A stretch of DNA of 64,000 nt. Source: Polytrichum commune (taxonomy: Eukaryota; Streptophyta; Polytrichopsida; Polytrichales; Polytrichaceae). Each line of letters begins with the position of its first letter. Within the stretch, counting starts at the first letter, position 1. The position numbers and the translations under genes are program-made. Location of the stretch: NCBI GenBank assembly GCA_950295325.1, contig OX485803.1, positions 66,109,554-66,173,553 on the forward strand, written 5' to 3'. Shown here in pieces: positions 11,520 to 24,400 of the stretch. The notes under the pieces are model-generated. The model searched no databases and was not told the origin of the DNA. It worked only from the letters and a program-made list of their open reading frames with translations.

Positions 11520-13218
11520 CGAGCATATCCTGCCTAATCAGGAAGTGCACAGTGCGCCCTGGTATCAAGTTCCTGCACGCAAGAGCAAGAGATGACAAGA
11601 AGATTACCTCGAGGTGAAAATTAGTTCACTTACACACCTTGACCAAGAAAGAAAGATAACACCTAAAAGATTATCCGAGGATAGGCAGAAGCACCCTTCA
11701 ACATTCACCGGAAATCTGCAATTAGTTTAAGCAACACCATGGATATACCTCAGCGAACGTGGAGAAATTTGAGCCAACTCGGTCACTCTCTTTACTTCTT
11801 CATTGTCAACCGCTTATTCATTAAAATGCTTCGGTTGTTCATTGTATTTTAACTTAAAGTAGTAAAATTTCCCAAAAATGAAGTTCGGTTCATTTCCTAG
11901 AGTTTGAATTTTAAACCCGAAATTAGGGAAAACGAACCAGTTGAACTGTAAGTAGTAGCCAGTTCTTCCCCTTCATTGTTATACTTAATACCCAAGAACT
12001 GCCCTTGCAATGCACGTTGTGACCCCACAACAAAGATCTGCACAAAGAACATTCCCTCAAGATAAGTGGTACAAGTTATTCTCTCTGGAGATGCACATCT
12101 TGCACACGTAAATGTCCATGTGTAGATGTCCGCGTGTAGATGGCCAACATCTTCAAAGAGATGGGAATTACAATACCATTGTGGTCTTCCTACTTCCTTT
12201 CTGGCCTTTCATTACTTCGTAAATTATATGGAATCCCGCATAATTTCTACAAGACCAAAATCTTCCGCAATTGACCTAGAAGAATATACTTGGAAGAATT
12301 TCCATCCCCACACAATATTATTCTTTATACCACATCTTGATGTACTTCTAGTACCATGACCCTTTTGGCTTCCTGGACTTTAACATCAATTTCTTTTTTT
12401 CATTTCATACACCTCTTTAAACAACTTTATCCATATCTTTGAAAGGTTTCCCCTCTGGCCAATCTTTGCAGAGACCTGCATTGAGAAGAAATCGCCTCTG
12501 GATCTTTCGAAAGGTATTCCGATACCTACACAAGATATTTCTTTATAGTACCATGTGTTACCCAAGAATCGGTGTCTCACTTTCTACACAATAATACTTC
12601 CTCGAGGTGACTAATCGTAGGAAGGACAGCAGATTTCTAAGATCTTTCAAGTCGGCCAGCATCACTTTCCTTCCAGGCTACTGTGAATCCAATAGAATCT
12701 CAAGGAAGAAAGGTATTTTCAGGACCTATAGAAGTTTTAGTTGAAAGATTCGTTATAAAGGTGTACAATTTGCATAACAATACCACAGAAAATGTTGAAG
12801 GGCCATCGTTCATCTAGTGCGTTCATCCAGTTACTTTGGACAGACTCTGTTAGACGATCTCAGAACGTTCTAGCATGGAAGGTTCCAGGTGAAACAAGGA
12901 ATTGCTGGATTACATTCAGGAAGCATTACAGGGAAAGTTATCTTAGCAGATGCAGTGTATCTTTTTTTCTTTTTCTTTTTTTTCTTTTTTTGGGACAGAA
13001 GGCCAAATCAGCCAACGCCAAAATGAACAGATGTAGTGTATCAGAGAGAAGCATGTGAGAACCATGAGTTCTAGATATGGAAATGCATAGGATAAGCAAG
13101 ATCCACCAGGCGTAGGAGTTATTGTAAGCAATATTTTGTAAGGTGCTAAATACACAGAGAATAAAATTTAATTTCAGTTGCAGAGTTAATCACATAGATA
13201 CTTGTGTAAATTGAGCAT
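11520..13218. other. 5' flank of the kinase locus; no gene seen
   Basis: Intergenic. It holds a T/CT-rich tract (12960-12990) and no convincing coding region. The first few hundred bases probably contain the promoter and 5' UTR of the minus-strand kinase gene, but I cannot place a TATA box or transcription start with confidence. Confidence 0.4.
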
Positions 13219-13614
13219 ACTTGCATCAATGAACGGGGAGTACCGAACTTTAGTTATGAGCTAGCCGAAATTTTTTGAAGATTTCCGAATGAGTTTGTAA
13301 TGATTCGGACGAGGTACCGACTTAAAATTAGAAAGGTCGGAAATTGGCCGGTTGAAATGAGAAAATATCGGCAATATAGCCGGTTGAGGCATCATATTTT
13401 AGGATATTTACGGAGCCAATTTTTAAATTTTAGGCAAGTAGCCGAAGGGATTAGGGATAGGGCGGAATTTTTTACTAGGGTAATACTAGAGTCATGACTC
13501 ATAAGGTTAAGATTCTAAGAACCATGAAGGCTAAGTAATTTAGGGAAGGTTCCGTTCACAAGGCCGATTAGGGTTTTGAGCCGCTCTAAGCATCCAAGGA
13601 CCCTCTGTCACGAG

Positions 13615-13621
13615 TATAAGG
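13615..13621 (+). promoter_or_regulatory. TATA box of the hAT transposon
   Basis: TATAAGG in the context CACGAGTATAAGGAGC, 390 bp inside the left end and upstream of the tandem array and transposase frame. The sequence is kept in the second copy of this end (21090s, opposite strand). Assignment as the transposase promoter is an inference from position. Confidence 0.45.
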
Positions 13622-13756
13622 AGCTGCAATCCTTTCTGCAGAGTATCTCACTCCTCCATCGGGATTTCTCTCTGTACTGCTCTTCCGCTTCTGCTAGATT
13701 CATCTTCATTTGGGTGCGAAGAGGAGTTTGTACTAGCCTTTGCGACCTTGATTTTG

Positions 13757-14345
13757 TCTTGATTCAGAGCTTACCCATCGAAATGCTTATTTCTTTAGTC
13801 TGTCTTGATTCAGAGCTTACCCATCGAAATGCTTATTTCTGCAGTCTGTTTTGATTCAGCCCTTACCCATCGAAATGCTTATTTCTACAGTCTGTTTTGA
13901 TTCAGAGCTTACCCATCGAAATGCTTATTTCTACAGTCTGTTCTTATTCAGCCCTTATCCATCGAAATGCTTATTTCTGCAAGCTGTCTTGATTTAGAGC
14001 TTACCCATCGAAATGCTTATTTCTGCAGTCTGTAATGCTTATTTCTGTAGTCTGTTTTGATTCAGAGCTTATCCATCGAAATGCTTATTTCTGCAGTCTG
14101 TTTTTATTCAACCCTTACCCATCGAAATGCTTATTTCTGCAGGCTATCTTGATTCAGAGCTTACCCATCGAAATGCTTATTTCTGCAGCTGTTTTGATTA
14201 AGAGTTTATCCATCGAAATGTGTTTCTGCAGTCTGTAATGCTTATTTCTGTAGTCTGTTTTGATTTAGAGCTTACCCATCGAAATGCTTATTTCTGCAGT
14301 CTATCTTTATTCAGAGCTTACCCATCGAAATGTTGTTTGTTTGCA
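13757..14345 (+). repeat. 46-bp tandem array inside the hAT element
   Basis: About 13 degenerate head-to-tail copies of a 46-bp unit containing CTTACCCATCGAAATGCTT and TTTCTGCAGTCTG. Several copies are one or a few bases short or long. It sits between the TATA box and the transposase frame, so it would lie in the 5' leader. Open frames across it are repeat artefacts. Confidence 0.9.
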
Positions 14346-14467
14346 GTCTGTCTGTCTGAAATCAGAATTAACCCTTCACTCAGCTTACTGGAATCTGTTT
14401 GTTCTGCTTTTTTGGTTACTGAAATTGTGTATAATTTTCTTATATGAATGTGGGCTTGAAATTAGGA

Positions 14468-16691
14468 ATGGCAAAACGACAAAGGTCCTTAAAGGAACAT
14501 TTTTGACCACTCCTCGAAATATTGACATAGATGATTTACCATCTGAAATATGTGCATTGGATGATTTACCATCTTCTGAAGTTCCAAATGCACAAGGTAT
14601 ATGGAAAGACCAATGGTATAGCCAATTTGATTGGCTAGATTTTTCTTCCGATTCGGGAAGAGTGTGTTGTAAAATCTACAAGGAGAACGGTGGACGTTCG
14701 GTATATGCTAAAGAGGGATCCAAAAATCTAAAGGTAAGTACATTTCATGATCATGCATGTTCTAGTGAACATAAAAAACTTTGTTGGGCTTTACAAAGTG
14801 GAGGTAAAGTGTTGGAGAAGACGATCAAACAAAGGCAACGTGCATGTGATGAATCATTGTTTTGTGCTGCTTACTTTATAGGAAAGCAATCCCTCCCTTA
14901 TGCAAAATTTCCTTCTTTGTGTTCATTGCTTGCTAGTGTAAAGGCTCCTATCACTGCATCTTTGTAACATGATGAAAAATCATGTGCTGATTTAATTGCA
15001 TGTATGTCTAATGTCATAAAAAAAAATCATATGTAGGGTTCAAAATTCTCCTTTATATGGTATCATGATTGATGAATATACGGACGTAAGTGTTACCGGT
15101 CATCTTGTTGTATTTGCTACAATTATAGAGGAAGGTGTGCCTTTGACTGTCTTTTTAGGCTTGTTAGAGATTGAAGGTGGAAAAAAAATGCTAGTATTAT
15201 TTTTGAATATTTAGTCAATCACTTAAAGATTTGGGAACTTGATTTATGCAAATGTATGACATTTGGCAGTGATGGTGCAAACACCATGGTGGGATTTCAT
15301 GATGGAGTAGCAATAAGATTGAAAAACAACCTAAACCCATTCATTTTGTTTTGTCATTGTGTTGCTCATAGGACTAATCTAGCGGCACTTGATGCATCTA
15401 AAACATCAGATTGCAAGATAATATCCGATGAGGTTGATAATATTTTGAATACAATTGCTTCATACTTTCATATATCAAATAAACATAAACATGCACTCAC
15501 AACCTTGCAAACAATATTTTTTTATGCTAAAAAAAGTATAAAACGGTATCATATGATATGATGGCTTAGTAGGTGGCAAGCTGTGACTACCTTATGTGAT
15601 TCATTAGAATTTGTTTTGTGTTTTTTTCGTGATGTGAAAGACAAAAAAAACCTTAGTCAAATAAAGGTTGTTTTTGCCAAATTAAAAATTTTAAATACAT
15701 ATACATTTTGTATTTTTTAGCTGATATCTTACATTCCTTAGCATTTTTATCAAAGATTTTTCAAAACAAATTTGTGGATGTCACAACTATTGGTAGTATT
15801 GTTAGAACCAAGATAGCACAAATTAGAATGTTGTTTATTGTTGAGCAAACAAATTTGAATGCTTGTACATTTAACTAAAACACTGGCTATCATGTCATTC
15901 CCGAATATGGCCCTCTTGGGGGTCATCTTCGAAAGCTTTCAAGTGAAATTCATGGAAAAATGTATCACGGTTTTGAAATGGACCAGTCTAAATTAGGAGA
16001 TGACCTTGACGAAGCACTTAAATTCCAACGTGCCTTTGCGGAAGCTGTTTGTGCAGGTTTGGATGCCAGATTTGTAGACAATGATCTTATTTCATGTTTT
16101 AAAATCTTAAATCCTACCAATATGCCTTCAAAGCAGATAGGCCTCCAAAATTGGGGGGTGGTTGAATTGAAGAAATTACTAGCACACTATGGGCATGATC
16201 GCTCCCAAGAAGGTTCAAAATTTCCCCCCTTCATTGATGTGATGGCTTGCAAGCGTGAATTTCTAGCTTTCAAATTGCAAGCCACCACTGAATGGGGAGA
16301 TAAGACTTGTAGAGATTTATGGGGCATGATCACATGGAATCATTCTTTGCAAACCCGATATCCTAATTTGCTTGTCCTTACTGATTTAGCTAGAGTACAA
16401 TGTGTATCGACATCCACTTGTGAAAGGACGTTTAGTGTCCAAAATTTAATAAAAACACGAGTGAGAAATAGACTTGGAAGTAAAAATTTGGAAGCTATGC
16501 TTAGAATTGCTTTAGAGGGACCAAATGAGAACTTTGATAATATTATTGAAGAGGCAATTCCTTTGTGGAAAAGTGGAACTAAATACCGGTTTTTATATGT
16601 TAATCCTTCATTTTATGTGTCTTCGGGAAGTGATGCATCTTGTTCATCAAGTTCAACTATGTTTTCTAATCCTGAGGATACAGATATCTAA
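14468..16691 (+). pseudogene. hAT transposase (TTF-zinc-finger / DUF4371 / C-terminal dimerisation type), broken
   Basis: The likely start is ATG 14468 (MAKRQRSLKEHF), the usual KRQRS-type beginning of this family. It runs into a stop at once, and the protein resumes in another frame (TTPRNIDIDDLP...). A TTF-like finger follows near 14600-14800 (GRVCCKIY ... FHDHACSSEHKK), with one expected Cys changed. The DUF4371 / RNase-H-like core lies at about 14970-15560 (YGIMIDEYTDVSVTGHLVVF, then MTFGSDGANTMVGFHDGV and FCHCVAHRTNLAAL). The C-terminal hAT dimerisation region at 15960-16691 is open (STCERTFSVQNLIKTRVRNRLGS). Several stops and frame changes (near 14966, 15182, 15560-15950) mean no functional transposase is made from this copy. 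Confidence 0.85.
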
Positions 16692-16764
16692 GAGATGCAT
16701 GTATTGTTGTACTAACTAGCCTCTTAATAACGTATGAACCCTTTTTGGATTTATATATATTTTT

Positions 16765-16835
16765 TAAGGCTAAATCCTTGGCCCCAAGTTGGTGGGGGCT
16801 TGGCAAGGTTCAAATCCTTCCAAGGATACTTGGAT
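16765..16835 (+). mobile_element. Possible SINE remnant inside the hAT element
   Basis: A perfect B-box match GGTTCAAATCC (about 16809) follows an A-box-like TGGCCCCAAGTTGG by some 28 bases, shorter than usual. No tail or target duplication was found. It may be chance. Confidence 0.25.
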
Positions 16836-17819
16836 TTTATATCAACACAAATTCACCCATTTAAAAGCATAATACCAATTTTTTTATAATATAAAAAGAA
16901 ACAAATCCGACATACAATACAAATCTTCGGAAACATACCGAATTGAAATTCACAAAATCGGAAAATTACCGAATGAGAAAGTTAAATATCGGAATTTAAC
17001 CGACAAAAAAAATTGGATTTAGGTAGCTTCCGATCAAAAAAATGAAAATCCGAATCTTTTCATAAAAGATCGGAAATCTACCGATTTTTGTAAAAAACTC
17101 CCCGGACTCTGACTTGCATCATCCTACACCCACTGAAGGAGACACAGGCGGGGATGAGCATAACCTGAGAGAAATCTGGATAGGAGGGCCATGTTTTTCC
17201 CCCCGCTCGTCCTTCCCTTTCCTGCTGCACATCCACGACCGCAATCGCAGACTAAGACTACTACGCGAAGTATGAATTTTCAAATTTATTGCAGATTGGC
17301 CATGGCCAGGATTCACCGACAGGAGGTTGAAGGGCCATCTTTCCCGACCTCTTCGTACTTTGAACACAACTGGAAGACAGAGATCGAACCATGTCTCTTG
17401 TCACCGCGTTTTCTCAAGCCTTCACAAGTCTTCTGAGGCCCACTTTACACTAGGAGTCGAGGCCAAGGGCCGAGGGAAATCTCGCCATCCTATTGGTAGA
17501 GAGCTTTAAGGCTAATCTGAAGAGCTTTAGACTAGAAATCAACGCCAACAATTGATTGAATACTATATTGTATAAAATGTTGGTTTTGAGATGGCCCCTA
17601 AGGCACAAAAGGAACCCTCATGGATTGGGGGGTCAACAAAGGGCTTTGGGGTCAACGAGTACACAAATAAAATATTTGCATTTGATCTCCACCGTTGGAT
17701 CAAACGAATGGCAACTCCAAACCTAGACCCTTCACACTTTTAATCTGCACTCATCATTTTCTTCTTCACTTCTTGTTTCTTGCTCTTGCTTTGTCTGTGT
17801 GTGATTGCTTGCTTGTAGA

Positions 17820-18370
17820 ATGGATAGCTCATTGCAGTATGCCGCAAGGATCATTGATGGGTTATCCAATCTGCAAGAGAGAGGTGTGTCTAGTGTAGGA
17901 TCTCACGCATTTCAACCATTCCATCATGTTCTAGCAAGAATAAGAAATTTATCTTTTTCAGTGTCAAACACGTATGATCGGTTCAATTCGATCACTGAAC
18001 CTATAGAAGTTGTTGAAAAGTGCAATGCAAAAAAACCAAAAAATGCCATATGTGGAGGCCCTAGCCATAGGAACCCTAGATGATGATGTAGACATCTGGA
18101 TTGTTCATGGAGGACGTTCAACAAAAAGAAAACAAACTTCACATGCGAAGGTTACAACAAAAGCAACAAAATCATAGAAAATAACATCAAAAGAGGAGCA
18201 TGAAGAAGATGAAGAATTTGCAATTTTAAAGAATTGGAGAGATTCTGATGTGAAAACATTCATTGCTTTACGAGGTGAAATAGAACCAAATTTTGTAAAG
18301 AATGCTAAGAAACAAGGTAATTTTCTACAATTTGTATATGATCTAGTGCTTCATGTTTGCAAAAGCCCAT
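17820..18370 (+). pseudogene. Broken gene with a Myb/SANT-like segment
   Basis: ATG 17820 opens a frame (MDSSLQYAARIIDGLSN...) that reads about 75 codons. It must then shift by one base in the A-rich stretch 18029-18042 to continue as PYVEALAIGTLDDDVDIWIV and STKRKQTSHAKVTTKATKS, followed by a stop (18175). The same frame then continues EEHEEDEEFAILKNWRDSDVKTFIALRGE. That last part resembles the first helices of a trihelix/Myb-SANT DNA-binding domain (W..xDV..LI.LRGE), as in plant trihelix factors and PIF/Harbinger-associated Myb-like proteins. The sequence then fades. With one frame change and two stops it is most likely a pseudogene or an element fragment. Function unknown. Confidence 0.5.
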
Positions 18371-18379
18371 AGAATAAAA

Positions 18380-19905
18380 CCCTAATAAATGAAAAAAAAA
18401 AACCAAATTCAAATTAAACAATTGAGCCTTTTAGAGGCCTTGGGTTTTGTTGTTGTCCGTTTGCAACATCTTCCTCCAATTGTAAGTATGTGGTGTGTCT
18501 TCAACATCACTATGTGGTGGTATTCTCACTGTAGAGACTAGACTAACCACCAACTCATCATTGTATCAAGTGTATAATTATTCAATTATTTCATATTTCA
18601 TTCCACAATAATGCTTATTTTTCTTCTAGGGTTAGGATTTAGGGTCCGAAATCAATTTTTTCAAATCATTTCTCTTCTGAATTTGCCTCTATATTGGTAC
18701 ATAAGTTGATACATGATTAAACCTACATGCCAGAATAATTGCAACAGTTCTAGGGTTCACAAAATCATTAGAGGCTTGTAAGAAGAAGTTCAATATATTA
18801 TTCAAACAATACAAATATGATAAAATAGCTAATGAACTTTTTAAATAAAATAAACATGAATACAAATTTTACGATTCAATTGATTAGTGATGGCATCAAA
18901 CTAAAACAGTCTTAAAGCATGTTACAACATCTGGAAATAAATGTTCAGACCAACCAACCACTTCAGCTACACTGAGCCTACATCGGAACGAACTTCACAA
19001 TTTGCTTTGAAGAGTGGTAAGAAGTCATTTCATGAACAAGTCATATATATGTTTTCCAAGATGGTTGAAAACAGTAGTAGTATGGTTAGAAATTTTTAAA
19101 ATTTGCATTTTGGGTCTACTACTTTCTGGTATAAAATTGAATAAAATCCTTTACGGCAGTAGTAAGATATTGGATCAAGTTTAGGAGCAATTATAAGTAC
19201 ATAGTTGCCCTCTATAATTCCAATAACATATGGAATTTCTTACAATGTTATCATTTGTTTTATACTTTGTCTGCTTGTTTTTTTAAATACTAAAGGCTTT
19301 AAATGTTTCCTAATGGATGTACAAATTTTTTGAACTATAATAGAAGTTGTATTTCTTGCAACTCCAAAGACCTCACCACATATTTGTAATATATTATTAC
19401 TTCCTAATCAACCTAATACTATAGCTACACACGTCTCTACTAGAATACAAGCTTTCATATGAGAATATGATTTTCTTAAAGAAAGTGTTATAATTGAACA
19501 CAAATATGTAAAGTTTATAGATGCAACCTTGTTCGTTGCTTAAACATTTGAGTTGAATAACTACCATTAATTGTCTCTCTATGTATCTACAAGCTCTCTC
19601 GTACATCCAATCACTACGTTTTCATGGTTCGTTGCTTTCAATGATCATGGCAAATATCATCGTCATAGTTCCATAGTGGTCACCAATGGCAAGTTGTTGT
19701 GCAGCTACTACAACCATCATGATCTGTCGAATGGCCATGAAAAACACTAGAACCACCAAGGTTTTGTGTATATGGAAAATCATAGTGTATACACAAAATC
19801 CTAAAGCTCAAGAGGTGAGACAAAATTCAAAACATGAAGAGCCCAAAGAGAATGAATGAGAGATGCAAGGAGGTATATGAAATTTTCAAGCCTTGGCCTC
19901 TAACT
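18380..19905. other. No gene seen
   Basis: Very AT-rich. No supported coding region, RNA gene or terminal repeats. Confidence 0.45.
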
Positions 19906-20785
19906 GTCACAACCCTTGCTAGCCCCATTAACAATATTGCCAATTTTCATTTCTAGCAAAGGTTACGAGCGCTAACCCTTCGCATTCCACCATGCTAATG
20001 GTTAGCTCCTCTTACCCTGGACCTTATAGTTCATAGGAGGGGAACCAACCCTCCTACTTTGCTTTCGGGACTCACCCCTTATTCGGTAACCAATTCTTAG
20101 ATGTGGACTTCCATCCATGGAAGTCCAATCTTATGTTGATCATCGCATTGCCGAAGCAACACTACAACAACCCGAAGCGTACTAGGCAACTATGGTCTCG
20201 CATTGGGCCAATACCCATGAAGGCCGTGCCGTTTGGCCTCGGGTGGGTGAGGCCACACCACCTCACCCATATAAGCCTCTAGCACACTACGCGGGGCCCC
20301 TACCCCATTGCCAAGAAACCTTATGTCTCTCTACCAAGAGCTGGGGCCAAGTAGACGTATTCCCTTAGCCGTTGGGCCTAGAAGCCCCCAGCAACTTCAG
20401 ACCATCATAACTTCTTTTTATGATGTCTGATGCTAACAAGCAACCACTTCATCCTCATCTACGCTTCACATAGATGCCGATGGACTCCTCACTTGCCTCA
20501 TTCAGGCAAGTATTGAGGAAGTTATGCCTGTTCAAACCTTTAGCAGTCCCGGGAGCCACTCCCAGGCCACTGCTGTACCAGGGCGCTGTCCCGGAACAGT
20601 GCCCCACTCAAATTGCCATAACTCCTAGCTCACACCTCCAATTAAGGTGTTCTTGAGCTTAATGGAATCACCACGCCATAAGCTACGCATAGCTCATGGC
20701 CCTACCCTCGGGCATCCAAATCTCCGTAGGTGGGAAGCGTTCCCAACGTCCGGGACCTCACTCACACTAGGATCAAACTGGACCT
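19906..20785 (+). repeat. GC-richer, repeat-like block, possible retroelement remnant
   Basis: Base composition shifts to GC-rich, with a TATA-like CATATAAGCC near 20268 and repeated phrases such as CATAACTCCT and CATAACTTCT. The composition and the TGTCACAACCC start suggest a degraded LTR or internal retroelement piece. No coding domain, primer-binding site or matching second LTR was found in the window, so the class is a guess. Confidence 0.3.
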
Positions 20786-20789
20786 CCAA

Positions 20790-20983
20790 ACTGGACCTTC
20801 ACCCTGGACCTCCGAAACAGATGTCTCCAACTGGATCGCAGTGGATCGCCGCACCGAACTAGACCTCCGAAACAGATGTCACCAACTGGATCGCAGGTGG
20901 ATCACCGCACCGAATTGGACCTTCGAACTCGACCTCCAAAACATATGTCTCCAACTAGATCGCAGGTGGATCCCCGCAAGTGG
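20790..20983 (+). repeat. 55-bp minisatellite, about three copies
   Basis: Units starting GACCTCCGAAACAGATGTC recur at 20807, 20862 and 20918/20931 (period 55-56, with a 13-bp insertion in the last). Each contains CAACTGGATCGCAGGTGGATC. The array abuts the inverted hAT end at 20985, in the same relative place as the unrelated 46-bp array of the complete hAT copy. Confidence 0.8.
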
Positions 20984-20984
20984 A

Positions 20985-21473
20985 TGCAAAAACAAACAGA
21001 AGCAGAAGAGCAATAGCGAAAGAGCACAGAGAGAAATCCCAGTAGAGGAGTGAGAGGAGTGAGATACTTTGCACAAGGGACTCAAACTCCTTATACTCGT
21101 GAGAGAGGGTCCTTGGGTGGTTAGAGCCTCAAAACCCTAATCAGCCCAGTGAACGGAACCAACCCTAAATTAATTAGCCTCCATGGTTCTTGACCTTATG
21201 AGTCATGACTCTAGTATTACCCTAGTAGAAATTTCCGTCCTATCCCTAGTCCCTTCGGCTACTTGCCTAAAATTTAAAAATTGGCTCGGTAAATATCCTA
21301 AAATATGATGCCTCAACCGGCTATATTGCCGTTCTTTTCTCATTTGAACCGGTCAATCTCCGACCTTAACAATTTTAAGTCGGCACCTCATCCGAATCAT
21401 TGCGAACTCATTCGGAAATCTCCAAAAAAATTCGGCTAGCTCGTAACTAAAGTTCGGTACTCCCCGTTCATTG
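20985..21473 (-). mobile_element. Second copy of the hAT 5' end, inverted
   Basis: The reverse complement matches 13227-13720 over its whole length, including the terminal CAATGAACGGGGAGT, the CGG/CCG subterminal motifs and the TATAAGG region. Similarity stops exactly at the element tip (21473). No transposase sequence or matching right end with the flanking 8-mer GTGCCGAG was found to its left, so it is a truncated or non-autonomous relative. Confidence 0.8.
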
Positions 21474-24400
21474 GTGCCGAGCACTACTGGTTGGTAGGCC
21501 CCATTATTATTTGTGTCCCAAACAATGAATGCACCCAACAATGGTTAAGTTTATCCTCTCTCTTATTGGTATTGGAAACCACTAATGCAGCTGAATAATG
21601 TTACGTATGATGTTTAAGGAGCGTTCAAAAGGTGTCGAAACCGCCCAATTTGCTGAACTCAAGTAGAGGCGTTTGACTTTGGCCAAAAAGACGGTTCCAC
21701 AAAATGAATTGCAAGGCATGAGTTTGATCTTGATGAAGTGATAAGAGAAAGCTCTTCATTCAAACCCCCACGCCGACTCCAGGCATGCCCCACCAAAAAC
21801 TTACGGAACGTGGAAAATTTTGTATGTAAAACAACCAACTCTCGACCCAAAGTTTGATTGAATCAAAGGATAACTATATTATGAATTGTCGAAAATGGGG
21901 CCTAAACCAACTCTGAAACTGAAATCAACATTATGTACCATATTCATATATCTGGGCGCTTCAAACTTACATAATATTGGGGTTGAGTTTATGTGTGGAC
22001 CCTTTCAATCTACACTAGCTTCATGATGCTTTTTTACGTTGGTTGTGCTCATCTAAGATACTTATCATAGTTGGTAAATTGGGAAGTTCAAACCTGTGCC
22101 AAATCCAGCTCAACCCAGAAACCGATAAGATTGCGAGTCCAGACGACAAGTATGCCAAATGAAATTGTGCCCTCACCAGCGTCACGCATTTTGTAGTGAA
22201 GTTCCGTATCTCCCCGAATCTGCTTCATTTTGTATTCAGTCATTAGGTATCATGTTCTACAAGTATAACCCTGAATTAGACTAGGAGGATGTGTCATCAG
22301 CTTGGAAGAATTCACACATTTCAGATATTATTGAGTTTTCAGTAAGTGCTTGCCATTCTTGATCCAAATATCGCAACCTCAAAGTCACCCACCAATCAAT
22401 CACACCAAGAGCACAGCCAAAGGTCATATTGTTCCAGATTCAACAAATAAACTTGATGTCAAATAGAATGAGATCTACCCAATGCAAGTAGATTGTTATG
22501 AGTTCCTTGCAAATATGCAAATATTGACTCCAATCGACTAATCAGAGGTTGAACATTGGTACCTAAATGTTCTTTGAAGCGGGTCAGGAGGATGCAACAG
22601 GATTGGAAGCAGATGAGGTTGCCAGCACTCCAAAACCTTCTTTATTTGATCAAGATAGGTGAACATCAACGAACTTTGCGATGCAATCTACAACTATGGG
22701 CCCATTTCCGAGATTCTCCACTCACTATACACTTTGTGACTCTACACTTTTCGCAATGGAAGGGAATCGGGGCTTTAAAACGGACACTTTTAACCCTGCA
22801 TCCACTTCTCGTAGATATGAAACATGCCATTAGTGTAAGTTGATTGGCAAATCCAAATCATTCCTGTATGCAACTTATGCCGTTGTAATCACCTTTGTCA
22901 TGATAGCTGCCTTGCTTGTAACCTAACTCCAATCTCTGGAAAAAAAATTGCATTCTATCGTGAACTATAAAGTGGGATAAAACATACGAGGAGTCAAATG
23001 ACATTCTTCATTATGCCTTCTTCATTGTACGTTGTACAGTCAACGTGCGGATACTCATAAAATCTGGAAAACAAACATTGATTTGGAATTCATATGAACA
23101 TCTTGTCAAAGTGAAAATTCTCTTTCTTACTAAATGATCATATGAGTCCCCCCCACACTTATGCTGATTATTCAACCTAAATTAGCCGCCTAATTCTGAG
23201 CACGTGGTTCAATCTATTATAAACGCACGTTTGTTTGGTGTCTGTTCTTAGATCCACACCTAATCACGCACCACTCAACTCCAAGTGTTCGTTTACCATG
23301 AATATCCGAATTAGGCTTGTTTACCTTAGTACACTTCGAAGTGCATCATTTTGCTACGATTTGTAAGGGATTGGATTTATGCTTGTCTTTAAATTTTGTG
23401 AACTGTAATCAAGTGCTTTAGATCCCAAACAACAAATCCGGAGCTGCGATAAATTGTGGCTTTGAGAGGATTGTAAATTACACGACGTGTGTGCATGTGT
23501 TGGGGATCACCTGGTAGCATTCTCCTTTGTGAGGCTAGCCGTTGTTATGGCAACTCCCATGTGTGCAACGGCTTTAATTCCTTCTTCAAGCGCGGCTATG
23601 TAGAGGAAATGTCACAACTACCGCCATGAAAGACAACCAAAGGTCCAGGAACTAAGCTGCCAACCAGACTCTCTTCTTAGCTCCAATGATGCTCACAAGC
23701 TTAATCAAACATGCACTCTATAACTCATCTTTACTACCATAGGTCAATAGCATGTCCGAACAATTTATCAATTTATCAATAGTTGGTCCAATACTTTAGA
23801 AATTCCAATTTTGTTTTCCGAATTTTTGATGGCAATTTTGACTTGTTCACAAATACTCAATCAAAAGGTGATCGGTGTTCGCAATGCAGACTGAAGCAAT
23901 TGTAAAAATGGGGAGGAAAGTGCCTCCTTTGACCTATCTCGCAAGTTGATGTTTGCAGCAACAAATTGGTAAGTAGATTTAGCGCAAGAACCAGAAGGCT
24001 CATGTGGTTCCAAATTTTTTTCACTTCATGAAGTTTGCAAGGGGCAGTGAAAGAAATGCCAATTGTTTGTTGAAATGAAAGTGGTATGATGTTCATATAT
24101 AATGCATTTATGTGATAAAGACATTCAAATGTGACTCAGATTAGAAGGGAGCCTACACATTATGAATAAGGAATCGGAGATACAAGAGGGGTGGAACCTG
24201 GAGAAGTGTCGTAAGAGAGAGCACCAACCTCCAGCATTGCAAATTCTGCGTAGGCCTGTCATAAATTAGACAAAAGAAAAGTCGGAATTACTATGGAATA
24301 TTCCCCACATTCAGACTGAATGTGGGAAATTTTGTGGAATATTGTCAGTCCCATAAAAAATTGTTATGAATTTGAATAATGTTATGAGGATGGCGTGGTT

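Larger units (their letters stand above)
13227..17111 (+). mobile_element. hAT-superfamily DNA transposon with 8-bp target duplication, transposase broken
   Basis: Direct repeats ACTTGCAT flank the unit at 13219-13226 and 17112-17119: an 8-bp target duplication, as hAT elements make. The ends read CAATGAACGGGGAGT (left) and, on the other strand, CAGAGTCCGGGGAGT (right), matching the hAT pattern CAnnG at the tip and sharing CGGGGAGT. Both ends (13236-13450 and 16910-17100) are packed with short CGG/CCG motifs such as CGGAAAnnTACCGA, plausible subterminal transposase-binding repeats. In between are a TATA box, a 46-bp tandem array and transposase remnants. An independent copy of the left end at 20985-21473 loses similarity exactly at the CAATG tip, which supports the border. 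Confidence 0.88.

Noticed and set aside
21455-21490. LTR end followed by a primer-binding-site-like TTGGTGCCGAGCAC
   Set aside because: The same end in the complete copy at 13227 has an 8-bp target duplication, CAnnG tips and a hAT transposase, and the PBS-like bases lie outside the shared sequence. It is a hAT end, and the resemblance is chance.
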